From Pomphorhynchus laevis (lineage: Eukaryota > Acanthocephala > Palaeacanthocephala > Echinorhynchida > Pomphorhynchidae): DNA of 64,000 nucleotides. A program made the position numbers and the translations under genes. The notes beneath the pieces were generated by a model. The model ran no database searches and was not told the origin of the DNA. It was given only the letters and a program-made list of their open reading frames with translations. Each line of letters opens with the position of its first letter. The first letter of the stretch is position 1. The DNA is taken from the NCBI GenBank assembly GCA_012934845.2, contig WNNJ02003299.1:1-64000 (forward strand). Reading direction: 5' to 3'. Below are positions 48,601-57,900 of the stretch, piece by piece.

Positions 48601-50997
48601 TCTTACCCTTCCTAACCACATTGTCCAACTCGTCCATCCGTAGCCGTACATTTCCTTCCATCTGGAAATGCGCCACTGTTCGTCCTCTCATCAAAAAGCA
48701 ATCTCTCGATTCTTCACTACCATCTTCGTACCGTCATATCTCACTTCTACCAACTCTCTAAACTCCTTGAGCGTCTCGTTCTTAAGCAAGAACGAGACGC
48801 TCAATATATATCTCTTTTCCTCTAACTTATTTCCTCCCTTCCAAGCCGCTTTTCGCTCTAATTACTCAACCGAAATTGCATGTCTTAAAGTTTATAACGA
48901 CTTACACATATCTCGCGATCATAAATTATGTAGTGTCATAGTTTCTCTTGATCTATCGTCTGCTTTTAACATCGTCGATCACTCGATTCTTCTCCATCGC
49001 CTTCGTCATGATTTTGGCTTATCTTTACCCACTGTATCATGGTTTTCTTCATATCTATCAAACCGTACATTTCGCTTCTATTCTAACTCTTCTCTCTTCC
49101 AGCTTTCGTCCATTCCGTCCGGTGTTCCACAAGGCTCCGTATTAGGCCCTATGCTTTTCTCTCTTCTTCTCGGTGATTTGTCTTCTATTTCTTATACATT
49201 TAATTTTCATGTTATGCAATATGCTGATAACATTCTCATCTATGCTCACGCACATGCTTATCGCATTCATGATCTTAGTGTTTCTGCTTCCAACTGTCTT
49301 GCCTCAATTTTCAATCATCTTTCTTTTCTTCGTCTTTCTTTGAGTCCTAATAAATCAAAAATAATGTGGATCCTTCCTCGACGCTTCGTCATTGAACCTC
49401 CCTCCGTATAATTAAATTCTACAATTCTTCCTATCGTAGGCAATCTCGTTTTCCTAGGCTACCATTTCGACAATATACTTTCAATTAAACATTTCTATAG
49501 AGACAAAGTACGCTCATCTACCTTGATTCTCCGCAACCTTCGTCAAATTTGTAGATTGATCGATTTCCCTTCTTGTATGGCTCTCATATCTTCTCTCATT
49601 TTCTCAAGACTCAATTACTGTCTAAGTCTATATTCCAACTCACCTAAATCCACTCTTCTTCCTTTACAACGCATCATCAACGCAGCCGTCCGAGTTCTTC
49701 GCCTTCGTCGTTTTGATCACACATCCCACCATCTTGTTTCTCTCGATTGGCCTACCATTTATTATCGTGTTCAAATTCGTCTTATTATCATTGCTTTCCG
49801 CCTTATAACTGTTCATACCCGTTCATTTCTCAACCTTCCTTTTCTTGACAATTCTCGTCCTGTTTACTGTTCCTTACGTTCCCGTAATTCTCTTCTTTTA
49901 AATGTCCCAAACTACTCTACCTCTTTTGGCTTCCGCTCCTTCGTCTTGGCTGTTCCTCTCTCGTGGAATCATCTGCCCATTCATATCCGCCAATCAACAT
50001 CAATGCCGTGCTTCAATCGCCAAATCCAATTCAATTTCAACAATTAACTAATTAATCCGTGACTTTTGCTGTTATTTTTTTGTTAGTGGTCATGTGAACG
50101 TGCAGTTGACACGCATTTGCCACTTAAATAAATTGTTATTATAAGTATTTACAATTTGAAGATCTGGATGATCAAAACGTAAAACCTTTCTGCTCTTCTG
50201 CTAGTTTTCAATATAAGCAAATTGAAATACTGTATTCGATATTTATTGATCATAGCCAACTGTTTGTGTATGTAACATGCGGCCTGAAAGTCGTGAATCA
50301 AAGTTCAATCTAATAATCAACATCATTTATATAGACCATGCATATATAACATATTATTTTTAACATGATTTCATTTAACATGTATCATTTAACATTTTAT
50401 ATCAAATATATATATATATATATATGAAAACCTGCGAAATCAACGAAACCTATGAAATCAAGGTCAAACTGATATCTAAGAGCTACCCGATAGCATTAAT
50501 ATTTCATCAGATCGAATTTTGTACTTTAATGAAAATGAAATTGATGAGATGTGTATAACACATTTAAAATCGATTATTTATTTTCGTAGAAAAAATAAAA
50601 TTTCTTGCACAATTCGTTCTTGATATCACCTAGTCGTAATACAATATTAGTTGATTTTCATCTACCTAAACAAGCGCTGTTTATGTAGAGATATTATTTT
50701 TTGAATTTTTGTAATTTTTAAATTCTAATATTTTAAATATTAAAATTTTTCGATGATTTATATTCGTCGCTATTTGTTGAACGAACATTGTGAACTAGTT
50801 ATACAAAAAGTTGTCATTTCCTTATTTCTCTTTAGAACCAGTCATTGTGGGCAAATATGGTTATAAAAAATATCGGAACAGTTGGAAAATTTTCATCTGA
50901 TCGATCAATAATGGAATATGCTAAAGACATATGGGGTGTACCGATACGAAGGGAAGCACTTCCAGCTCCAAAACAAGGTCGACTAAAAGCAAAGTGA
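30640..50997 (+). CDS. Glycogen phosphorylase, 17 exons
   Basis: Cytosolic, pyridoxal-phosphate-dependent; releases glucose-1-phosphate from glycogen. Exons: 30640-30870, 33006-33107, 33153-33335, 33383-33514, 34072-34183, 34233-34315, 34364-34510, 34556-34795, 39060-39223, 40789-40903, 40951-41052, 41103-41309, 41366-41587, 43745-43872, 43925-44062, 45788-45854, 50836-50997. All junctions are GT-AG and in phase; the exon 6 end could instead be 34318. The joined product is about 844 residues, the usual length of animal enzymes. Near the N-terminus RKRQISVKG keeps the serine phosphorylated by phosphorylase kinase. [48 protein letters not shown] and [17 protein letters not shown] are intact. 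The cofactor lysine lies in SGTGNMKFM at the end of exon 13, followed by [20 protein letters not shown]. No stop or frameshift was found, so the gene is probably functional despite introns full of retroelements. Confidence 0.95.
31380..32520 (-). mobile_element. CR1/L2-like RT fragment in phosphorylase intron 1 (antisense)
   Basis: On the minus strand: [20 protein letters not shown] near 32365-32305, [22 protein letters not shown] near 32245-32180 with MQYANNILI (degenerate ADD site), then [20 protein letters not shown] and [23 protein letters not shown] in 31998-31393. These align with [56 protein letters not shown] and [16 protein letters not shown] of the 46.5-50.1 kb element. Stops and frameshifts throughout. 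Confidence 0.85.
35190..36240 (+). mobile_element. Penelope-like retroelement: RT palm to tail, in phosphorylase intron 8
   Basis: The best preserved copy. The frame 35286-35864 (192 residues) reads [21 protein letters not shown], then [10 protein letters not shown] with the catalytic Asp pair, YLDMNIKLT, and ends FLWMGKK plus stop. About 35190-35260 is a misplaced piece of the same RT. After the stop comes a tail: CTGCTATGTT (35939-35948), GAAA (35968-35971), CATAGCAG (35980-35987), CTGATGA (35994-36000), then AT-rich sequence to GTAGACTCAGTTAGCTG near 36195. The element lacks any endonuclease after the RT, as do the copies at 4.4 and 24.9 kb. 5'-truncated; not autonomous. Confidence 0.9.
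36330..36450 (+). repeat. PLE tail fragment
   Basis: GTATTAGAATAAGATAC, TTTTATCGGAGGAAATACGTCATTAGCATGTAT and GGTCGAGGAATAGG match the tail start at 35871-35960; the rest is missing. Confidence 0.6.
36540..37090 (+). mobile_element. 3' end of a non-LTR retrotransposon (family of the 20-23 kb element)
   Basis: The frame 36618-37019 encodes [20 protein letters not shown] and [19 protein letters not shown]. These match RPIIVRAYLHGYYDKLCTIH and CRCQFCNLQCPPIYHVFSC of the antisense element. The C-x2-C...H-x4-C pattern is a zinc-knuckle-like end typical of some APE-type non-LTR elements. The tail contains CATCGTCGAGAGGCGG and ends in an AATAAAAT run. 5'-truncated. Confidence 0.75.
37100..37890. 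other. Low-complexity AT DNA in phosphorylase intron 8
   Basis: Runs of TTAATTATTAAT and TCTTAAGAATTT type, one PLE tail scrap near 37440-37500, and a 10-bp-stem hairpin at 37631-37657 (TTATTTCGAC/GTCGAAATAA). Confidence 0.6.
37895..38690 (-). mobile_element. Antisense PLE RT fragments, palm region twice
   Basis: Reverse-strand matches to the RT palm (the FRYIDD region, [11 protein letters not shown] and ending at [16 protein letters not shown]-like sequence). One copy spans about 38690-38390 and another about 38345-37895, both with frameshifts. This is the same type of local duplication as at 3180-4415. Confidence 0.75.
38700..39055. other. AT-rich end of phosphorylase intron 8
   Basis: ATAAATAATTA-type low complexity; the acceptor CTTTTAG lies just before exon 9 at 39060. 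Confidence 0.6.
39230..40780. other. Phosphorylase intron 9
   Basis: 1,565-nt intron with AT-rich unique-looking sequence; no element recognised. Confidence 0.6.
41880..42620 (+). repeat. Short interspersed repeat, family A relatives as a tandem dimer, in intron 13
   Basis: Two diverged copies about 278 bp apart begin with GCAGACGA near 42171 and 42450. The first carries GGATC-GAAA (42206-42214) and CTGATGA-GGTTC (42242-42253), with complementary arms and an ACG/CGT mini-hairpin after GAAA. The second is degenerate (CTGATTT). Both continue with GTACTGCTGTT and GATTAAAGTAGC, ending GTCATCAAAATTTC. The left flank (AATTTGAAATCAGGAATGATTT) also matches the edge of the copy at 16.4 kb. Confidence 0.7.
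43000..43515 (+). mobile_element. 5'-truncated CR1/L2-like non-LTR element in phosphorylase intron 13
   Basis: The frame 43012-43446 begins [23 protein letters not shown] and [15 protein letters not shown], aligning with [20 protein letters not shown] and [13 protein letters not shown] of the 46.5-50.1 kb element, then shifts frame. The 3' tail GTGGTCATGTAAGCGTGC (43466 onward) ...ACGCATTTGCCAC...AATAAA matches that element and the 5.05-5.3 kb copy. Confidence 0.85.
44405..44822 (-). pseudogene. Ankyrin-repeat coding fragment, frameshifted, antisense in intron 15
   Basis: On the minus strand 44815-44655 encodes [17 protein letters not shown] and [20 protein letters not shown]. After a frameshift near 44645, [20 protein letters not shown] and [19 protein letters not shown] follow, to a stop at about 44406. 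The alternating helix pattern (LL-YG-NPN, A-G--EIVEFLI) is ankyrin-like. A possible splice acceptor (ACAG before ATG) lies at the upstream end. I could not find further exons. It is either a dead gene piece inside the phosphorylase gene or the last exon of a nested gene with an error. Confidence 0.55.
45100..45330 (-). repeat. GC-richer repeat island with hammerhead-like block
   Basis: Unlike its surroundings it is GC-rich. On the minus strand it reads AGTGATGAG-TAGACTAAGGTC-GAAACG, close to a hammerhead core except that the first C of CTGATGA is G. A perfect hairpin GGAGGAGCG/CGCTCCTCC is also present. The 14-mer GGGGCTAGGCGCAT (minus strand) recurs at 57588 on the plus strand. Likely a short non-autonomous element in phosphorylase intron 15. 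Confidence 0.5.
45495..45545 (+). ncRNA. Hammerhead-ribozyme-like motif
   Basis: CTGATGA (45507-45513), then G, then a stem GACA (45515-45518)/TGTC (45525-45528) around GTCTGT, then GAAA (45529-45532). These are the conserved hammerhead core blocks in the canonical order with stem II between them. Downstream ATTT...AAATC could give a weak stem III and cleavage site. Stem I is not evident. It lies in phosphorylase intron 15. Confidence 0.45.
46200..46245. repeat. GC-rich 16-bp-arm hairpin
   Basis: CCCGGGCAACCAAAAC and its exact complement GTTTTGGTTGCCCGGG flank a GACTG loop. It is a strongly stable structure in otherwise AT-rich intron 16. Confidence 0.85.
46265..46306. repeat. Direct repeat flanking the CR1/L2-like element, left copy
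   Basis: GCCTGAAAGTCGTGAATCAA followed by AGTTCAATCTAA; the same block lies at 50281-50325 on the other side of the retrotransposon. Confidence 0.8.
46500..50150 (+). mobile_element. CR1/L2-like non-LTR retrotransposon, nearly full length, broken
   Basis: Lies in phosphorylase intron 16. ORF1 remnant: 46536-46880 with [22 protein letters not shown], continuing in another frame near 47050 with [21 protein letters not shown]2 starts as AP endonuclease: 47055-47708 has [20 protein letters not shown] and LCINESC, and 47612-48331 has [21 protein letters not shown] and [11 protein letters not shown]: 48576-48761 has [15 protein letters not shown], and 48668-49411 has [40 protein letters not shown] and [12 protein letters not shown] (ADN in place of ADD). 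The C-terminal part 49523-50047 ends [21 protein letters not shown]. The 3' tail runs to about 50150. Several frameshifts separate the frames, so it cannot move by itself. The APE-RT order and C-terminus indicate the CR1/L2/Rex1 assemblage; the exact clade is unsure. Confidence 0.9.
50086..50135 (+). promoter_or_regulatory. Conserved 3' tail stem-loop of the CR1/L2-like family
   Basis: GTGG (50086-50089) pairs with CCAC (50120-50123), and inside it CGTG pairs with CACG. The copies at 43466-43502 (GCGT/ACGC) and 5266-5301 (CGTG/CACG) keep the pairing although bases change. In this kind of element the tail is what the reverse transcriptase recognises; that use is inferred here. Confidence 0.55.
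50281..50325. repeat. Direct repeat flanking the CR1/L2-like element, right copy
   Basis: Repeats GCCTGAAAGTCGTGAATCAA and the following 12-16 bases of 46265-46306, and as there an AT dinucleotide run follows (50407-50424). Confidence 0.8.
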
Positions 50998-50999
50998 TA

Positions 51000-52020
51000 T
51001 TTGGGTGGACGCTAACTAGAAGATAATTTTAATATCATTTAGAAAGCTCAAACTTATTTTACATAGCTAAACAGTTCTCATTTTAAATTCTTGTCTTGTT
51101 TGATGATGTATTTAAAAATATTGCTTTAAAATAAGATGTAGATTAACTTAAGAACGATATAAAATTAAATTTATCTGTGAATATAAAATATCGACGATGC
51201 TTATTGTTGTAGAATCATATTCGACATAAAAATTATGACAATTGAATAATAAAAATTAAAATTAAAAATTAAAATATAATAAATTAAATAAATTAAATTA
51301 TAACAATTAAATAATAAAAATTAAAATATGATAAATTAAATAAATTAAATCATGATAAATTAAATAAATTAAATTATGATAATTAAATAAAAATTAAAAT
51401 TAAAAATTAAAATTAAAATTTAAATAAAAATTAAAAATTATGCCTAATATTTATCGCATATGCAATTCCATTAATTCCACTACTTTCAAATATTAATTCA
51501 AATATTAAATAATCCTGATATTACTTAATACTAAATATACATCCAAGTTCCCTATTGCCTAGTAGAATTAGTATCAACCCTAAATATGCAAGCCATCAAA
51601 ACAACAAGCTATACGAGGCTATGATGATAAATTTATCTGTATTTAAAATTCATTTATCAAATAATTCATTTATTATTAAATTATAATTGAAATTAGCTAT
51701 TATAAATTAATAATAAACAACTGATATGACATTTTTTAATTAAAATAAGCTTGATAATTCGGTGACATAGGTGACTAGTAATCATTTTCATATAAATAAG
51801 GCTTTATCAAAATTAAGTTTTGATCTAAATTCAGTGTATAATGTGATATATCGCTCCTAACATATTAACTCGTCTCATGTTATATTTGTGAGTGCGATAC
51901 GTTTAATAAACCCCAGACTAATCTTAATCATAACTTTCTTAGTTCATAAAAAGTATGCAAAATATTAATTAAAAAATTAATAAATTATAAAAAATAACTT
52001 CATTAACATTATTATAATAA
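51000..52020. other. AT-rich region downstream of glycogen phosphorylase
   Basis: 3' untranslated/intergenic. About 51240-51440 is a degenerate array of AATTAAAATTAAA/TAAATTAAAT units. No gene seen. Confidence 0.6.
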
Positions 52021-53909
52021 TTTTAAGGAGAGTGAGACCATTCCGCGTGAATTTATTGTAAAACATGTAAGCCAGACGCGAAATAATGACGAAACGGCAT
52101 TCGTCATTCTTTCGCGTCTGGCTTACACGTTTTACAATAAATTCATGCGGAATGAAATCACTCTCCTTCATGATAAAAGATAGCCTATACTAAAGAGACC
52201 TGCGCTGGCATTTGCCAGTGTTTTTGCTAATGATCCTTTTTGGTGAAGCTGTAGTACTGATTTAGTACTCTATGATGTTACTAGAAAATTTTCTAGTACA
52301 TCATTCACATTGATTCATTCATTGATTGCCGTCTGCCAGTCCTCCTCTGCATCCAGTAGTGGGAGGGATCTGGCACTGATGAGTCATTGTAATGACGAAA
52401 CGGCATTCGTCATTCTTTCGCGTCTGGCTTACACGTTTTACAATAAATTCACGCGGAATGGTCTCACTCTCCTTAAATAAAAGTTATCCGATATTAAAGA
52501 GACCTGCGCTGGCATTTGCCAGTGCTTTTGCTAATGATCCTTTTTGGTGAAGCTATAGTACTGATTTAGTACTCTATGATGTTACTAGAAAATTTTCTAG
52601 TACATCATTCACATTGATTCATTCATTGATTGCCGTCTGCCAGTCCTCCTCTGCATCCAGTAGTGGGAGGGATCTGGCACTGATGAGTCATTGTGATGAC
52701 GAAACGGCATTCGTCATTCTTTCGCGTCTGGCTTACACGTTTTACAATAAATTCACGCGGAATGGTCTCACTCTCCTTCATGATAAAAGATAGCCTATAT
52801 TAAAGAGACCTGCGCTGGCATTTTCCAGTGCTTTTGCTAATGATCCTTTTTGGTGAAGCTGTAGTACTGATTTAGTACACTATGATGTTACTAGAAAATT
52901 TTCTAGTACATCATTCACATTGATTCATTCATTGATTGCCGTCTGCCAGTCCTCCTCTGCATCCAGTAGTGGGAGGGATCTGGCACTGATGAGTCATTGT
53001 GATGACGAAACGGCATTCGTCATTCTTTCGCGTCTGGCTTACACGTTTTACAATAAATTCACGCGGAATGGTCTCACTCTCCTTAAATAAAAGTTATCCG
53101 ATATTAAAGAGACCTGCTGGCATTTGCCAGTGCTTTTGCTAATGATCCTTTTTGGTGAAGCTGTAGTACTGATTTAGTACACTATGATGTTACTAGAAAA
53201 TTTTCTAGTACATCATTCACATTGATTCATTCATTGATTGCCGTCTGCCAGTCCTCCTCTGCATCCAGTAGTGGGAGGGATCTGGCACTGATGAGTCATT
53301 GTGATGACGAAACGGCATTCGTCATTCTTTCGCGTCTGGCTTACACGTTTTACAATAAATTCATGCGGAATGGTCTCACTCTCCTTCATGATAAAAGATA
53401 GCCGATATTAAAGAGACCTGCGCTGGCATTTGCCAGTGCTTTTGCTAATGATCCTTTTTGGTGAAGCTATAGTACTGATTTAGTACACTATGATGTTACT
53501 AGAAAATTTTCTAGTACATCATTCACATTGATTCATTCATTGATTGCCGTCTGCCAGTCCTCCTCTGCATCCAGTAGTGGGAGGGATCTGGCACTGATGA
53601 GTCATTGTGATGACGAAACGGCATTCGTCATTCTTTCGCGTCTGGCTTACACGTTTTACAATAAATTCACGCGGAATGGTCTCACTCTCCTTCATGATAA
53701 AAGATAGCCGATATTAAAGAGACCTGCGCTGGCATTTGCCAGTGCTTTTGCTAATGATCCTTTTTGGTGAAGCTGTAGTACTGATTTAGTACTCTATGAT
53801 GTTACTAGAAAATTTTCTAGTACATCATTCACATTGATTCATTCATTGATTGCCGTCTGCCAGTCCTCCTCTGCATCCAGTAGTGGGAGGGATCTGGCAC
53901 TGATGAGTA
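52021..53909 (+). repeat. ~304-bp satellite array, about 6 units, with hammerhead-like core
   Basis: ACGGCATTCGTCATTCTTTC recurs near 52095, 52401, 52705, 53011, 53313 and 53619, spacing 302-306 bases, with few differences. The unit holds the 16-bp palindrome CTAGAAAATTTTCTAG, AGTACTGATTTAGTACT and a run of TTCATTCATTGATT. At each junction, for example 52986-53021, it reads CTGATGA, GTCAT-TGTG-ATGAC, GAAA, then a mini-hairpin ACG-GCATT-CGT, then C. The first unit is joined head-to-head to an inverted piece (52021-52165), so the array begins in a palindrome. No coding frame. It lies between the 3' ends of glycogen phosphorylase and the sacsin-like gene. Confidence 0.9.
52025..52165. repeat. 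Long palindrome at the left end of the satellite
   Basis: The left arm GGAGAGTGAGACCATTCCGC...GCCAGACGCG and the right arm CGCGTCTGGC...GCGGAATG...CTCTCC are complementary over about 58 bases. They are centred on the smaller inverted repeat AATGACGAA/TTCGTCATT near 52083-52107. Confidence 0.9.
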
Positions 53910-54905
53910 TAATAATTTTATCTTTCAATATTATTTTTAATATTGAAAGATATCTGTTAGCGGAATAATTTATAAAATAGATTATTGAAAGCCAAGTACC
54001 GTGTTCATTGATAAATCTAAAACACATTTTAATGCACATCGAAATATATATTCATTATTTTTATATCTAAATAAAGAAATAAAAAATTATCTTTATAAAA
54101 CAATTATATAAAAAAAATATTTAATATATAATATGAAAATATATATTATATAACATATTGATAAGGTCATTTAATTACTCACAAATCTTTAGCAGTTATC
54201 AAATATTAAATGTATAAAACGTTAATTATTATAAATTAATTTTTAAATAAATAATACCTTGTTGTACCTTGTAATTCGATAACACAAAATTTAACAATAA
54301 ATCGTTTAAATTTAATTTGCAATTTATAAATTGTTTAAAGTAATCATTTTCCAAATCTAAAAAAGAATACCAGTTTTGTTTAAAATCTTTTAAATATCAA
54401 CTAAGCTAATTTAAAGTAGTTAATTTTTTAAATTTTTAATAATTGTTGAAACATTAAGAAGTACAAAGAAACTTTAACTTCTATAGCATGCCGATTCGAT
54501 ATTATAAATTAATTTAAATAAAAATCAGTTAAAATTAAACTGACGTGCTAAATAATTATAATGAATTATGGAATATAAAAAATGTACCCATATACTAAAT
54601 CATTAAAGATAAGAGTAGAGAGAATTGTTGTTTCATCAAACATTTCATGGCTTAATTTGCAATTTAAACATTTTGAATAAAAATTAGAAATGAATTACAA
54701 ATTTACTTGAAAAATCGATAGAAAAATAACAAGTTTTATTTGCAATGTAAACGGATTTGATATAAAAGTCAATTTTCACAATAGTGTTTGGTTTCTAAAT
54801 TAAAAAAAACTGCTCATACGATTGAAAAATAATTAAAAATTCTCTATAAATGGTTAATGATTACAAACATAATACATTTTAAAATAGCAATTATTTTGAT
54901 ACATG
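53910..54905. other. AT-rich intergenic region between the satellite and the sacsin-like gene
   Basis: Starts with an AATATTGAAAGAT inverted pair at about 53930-53960. No gene recognised; it probably includes the 3' untranslated region of the minus-strand gene. Confidence 0.5.
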
Positions 54906-54907
54906 CA

Positions 54908-57900
54908 TCACAATGCGCATTCATGCGTTTGATGTGGTTGTTGCGTTGCTTGTGTAGACCGATTCAACATCTCCTCTACCTTACGTATCAACTCGCGGGT
55001 GTATTCAATAGATTTTTCAGCTTGAGCTAAAAACAACAGTGAAGATGATTTTACTTAAATAAATTATTCTAATTTTAATGCAACGCTTATTTGTAAATAC
55101 TAATAATATTAGATCATATTAATATTTTGTGTTAACGCATAATAAATTATCCACACTAGAAAAATTCTTTATATAAATTTTACAACGTTTCGGTCATGAA
55201 CAGTGACCCTTTTAAGATAGTACTTGTTTACAAAACAAAATTTGCTTTATATATCATGAATACGGAAGAATACAAAGTATTTTTATCATATGCTTGTAGG
55301 TGTTTGATCTTTAATATCGTGTTTATCTGTACAATAAAGTTTTTATCATTTGAACATTTTTTATTCTTTTAAAATTACATTCATGTGACATCTAATCCTG
55401 TGGTAAGGCATAATATCCAAACATGAAAAATGTGTATAACTATAGTTTTGGATTTTATTTTTTCCTTGATTTTAAACAATTAAAAATATTGGTATATAAA
55501 AAATGTAGAAAAATGTTTTATATCCATGCAAAATCAAATTAACATTGAAGATATGGAGGAAGCGATTATAAAAATGAGCGAAGAGAGATTTCAATGGGCA
55601 TTCGATAACAAAATATTTTCAAATGTCGGATCAAGTAATTATATTAAATAAAAAAAATTTATATATTAAATTAAATATAATTATACTAAATAAATTCTTT
55701 ATTAATGTGCTGGCATTTATTTTTCCTTAATGCTTATTTGGCATTATTTTTTCCTTGATCCATAGTTTACATTCTGTGGATAATTATTGTCTTCTACTGA
55801 TGAGCCTCAACATAGCGAAGCAACAACATATGTCACATATATCAATAAAATAAATTAAATTTAAATATAAATATCGATTTTTAAATATCCAGGAATTATC
55901 AGGTATAGTTAAACGACAACAAAAATTATTTTAATATTTCGCTTGTAACTACTAGCATCTTTAGAAATTAACCTTTTAATTTCTGAAGATGCTAGTAGTT
56001 TCTAGCGAAATATCAAAAGAACAAATAAGTATATTTGCAAAAAACTAAATAAGTATAGGTGTTTAATACATGAGTCTATGACAGAGGAGAAATGATGCAT
56101 GGTAAATGATGCATGGTAAATGATGCATGGTAAATGATGCATACTATCACATTGATAGTATGGACTAAGAAAATTTCTTCATTTTCTTCCGTATTCATAA
56201 ACAGCTAATTAAAATAGTTAATAAAAAAGTTAATTTTTGAAGAGGCTAGTAGTTTCTAGCAAAATATCAAAATAAGTTTTGTTCCTGGATATTTCAAAAT
56301 TTAAAATACAGATCAGGATGGATATATTTCTAATAAATATCGATATTGTCATCATAATTTAGATTTAGATCAAAACCTTGACAGTTAAGATCGATGCATT
56401 TTGAAAACTGTAGATTGTTTTTACAAGATAGGAAAATCTATGGGGATTTAATCTATTAAATCTAATAGATTTAAAATCTTTAAATCAATTTTAAACTTTG
56501 AACATTATATTTTTAAGAAAGGTAACCTCAATTATTAAGATATCAAAATAGCTTTAATAAAGTAATTATTTTTAAGCTGGGTGCCTAATTGCTTTAATTA
56601 CTCCGGTATTACATTATCAGATAATTAAATATCTAAAATTTAGTTTTTTAAAGATATGCATTTTTAGTTCGATCATTAAATATGAAAACGAAAATAGTGA
56701 GACTAGAATAATTGAAAAATGCACACTGCTTGAAATATACTATTTCGAGCAGTATAGATTATTTTGATTGTTTTGAACTAAATTTCTAAATTATGATTTA
56801 TAATTAATTTTAAAATATTAATAATATATAGTTATTACAGGAACGAAGAAGTAGAAAATATCCTTCATTTAACAAAAATTCTATATTTCGATAGCTCCTG
56901 CTATCGAAATATTTTATTGTAATCATGAATTTTGTGAAGCATTTTATTGTAATCCCGATGATGATAGCAGGAGCTATCGAAATATAGAATTTTTATCAAA
57001 TAAAGGATAATTTCTGCTTCTTCGTTTCTGTAATAACTATATATTTGAAATTGAAGAGGATTATGGGTTGAGTATTTATTATATTAATAATCTATTAATA
57101 TCCTTGATGGGTTGTATGTATCATATTACGTATGTACTTTAAATTAATTTGCGCTTTTGCAGAACGATTTTATTTGCGGTAAATAGTATTTGAATTAAAG
57201 GAATATGTAATTAAAGTAATTTATAGTAATTTAATCTTTTCATAAATTTTGATGTGTCGGTATTGTTACATATTAGAGTTTGTCAAAATGAATTAGATTA
57301 GTGAACTGAGTCTATTTATGCTGTACTTTAATAAAATAAAAATTTTATATGAAACCTTCTAGAAAATTTAAAAGTTCTATTGCAGAACGATTTTATTTGC
57401 GGTAAATAGTACTTGTCGAATTACTAAAGGTGTTTAAGCTGTGTTTGATTTGTATTATAAGTTTTAAAACTAATTATATTGCCAAATACTTTAAATATAT
57501 GTATTTAACAAAATAACACCAATTGCTTACACTGATAAGAGCACAGTGAAGTCATGAGTATATAAAGGTCGAAACGAACCTCTGGGGCTAGGCGCATCTG
57601 GTAGACGGCGCTTGCGTTTTAAACATCCTAAAGTATACGGTATTTAATTTCTGATCGCTGTAACTAAAAATGTGATATTTTTATATTTTTGCGAAGTTAC
57701 TCTGTGCGAGTTGTGAATCTTTCTTAGCCAAATGCATGGATGAAAAAAAATATTAAATGTTTATTTTTTAAAGCATTTGTAAATGGCCAGTATTATATAT
57801 TTGATTCATCTAGTTTCTAAAAAAGTTTAGGGTTACAAAAAGGTTTTCAACAAAGCCGAATAACTCAAAAATTAACGAGCACTGACCAAATGGCCTTGTT

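Noticed and set aside
57585-57640. Possible tRNA gene
   Set aside because: Only the 5' half resembles a tRNA; no T-arm or acceptor 3' strand follows within a normal length, even allowing a short intron.
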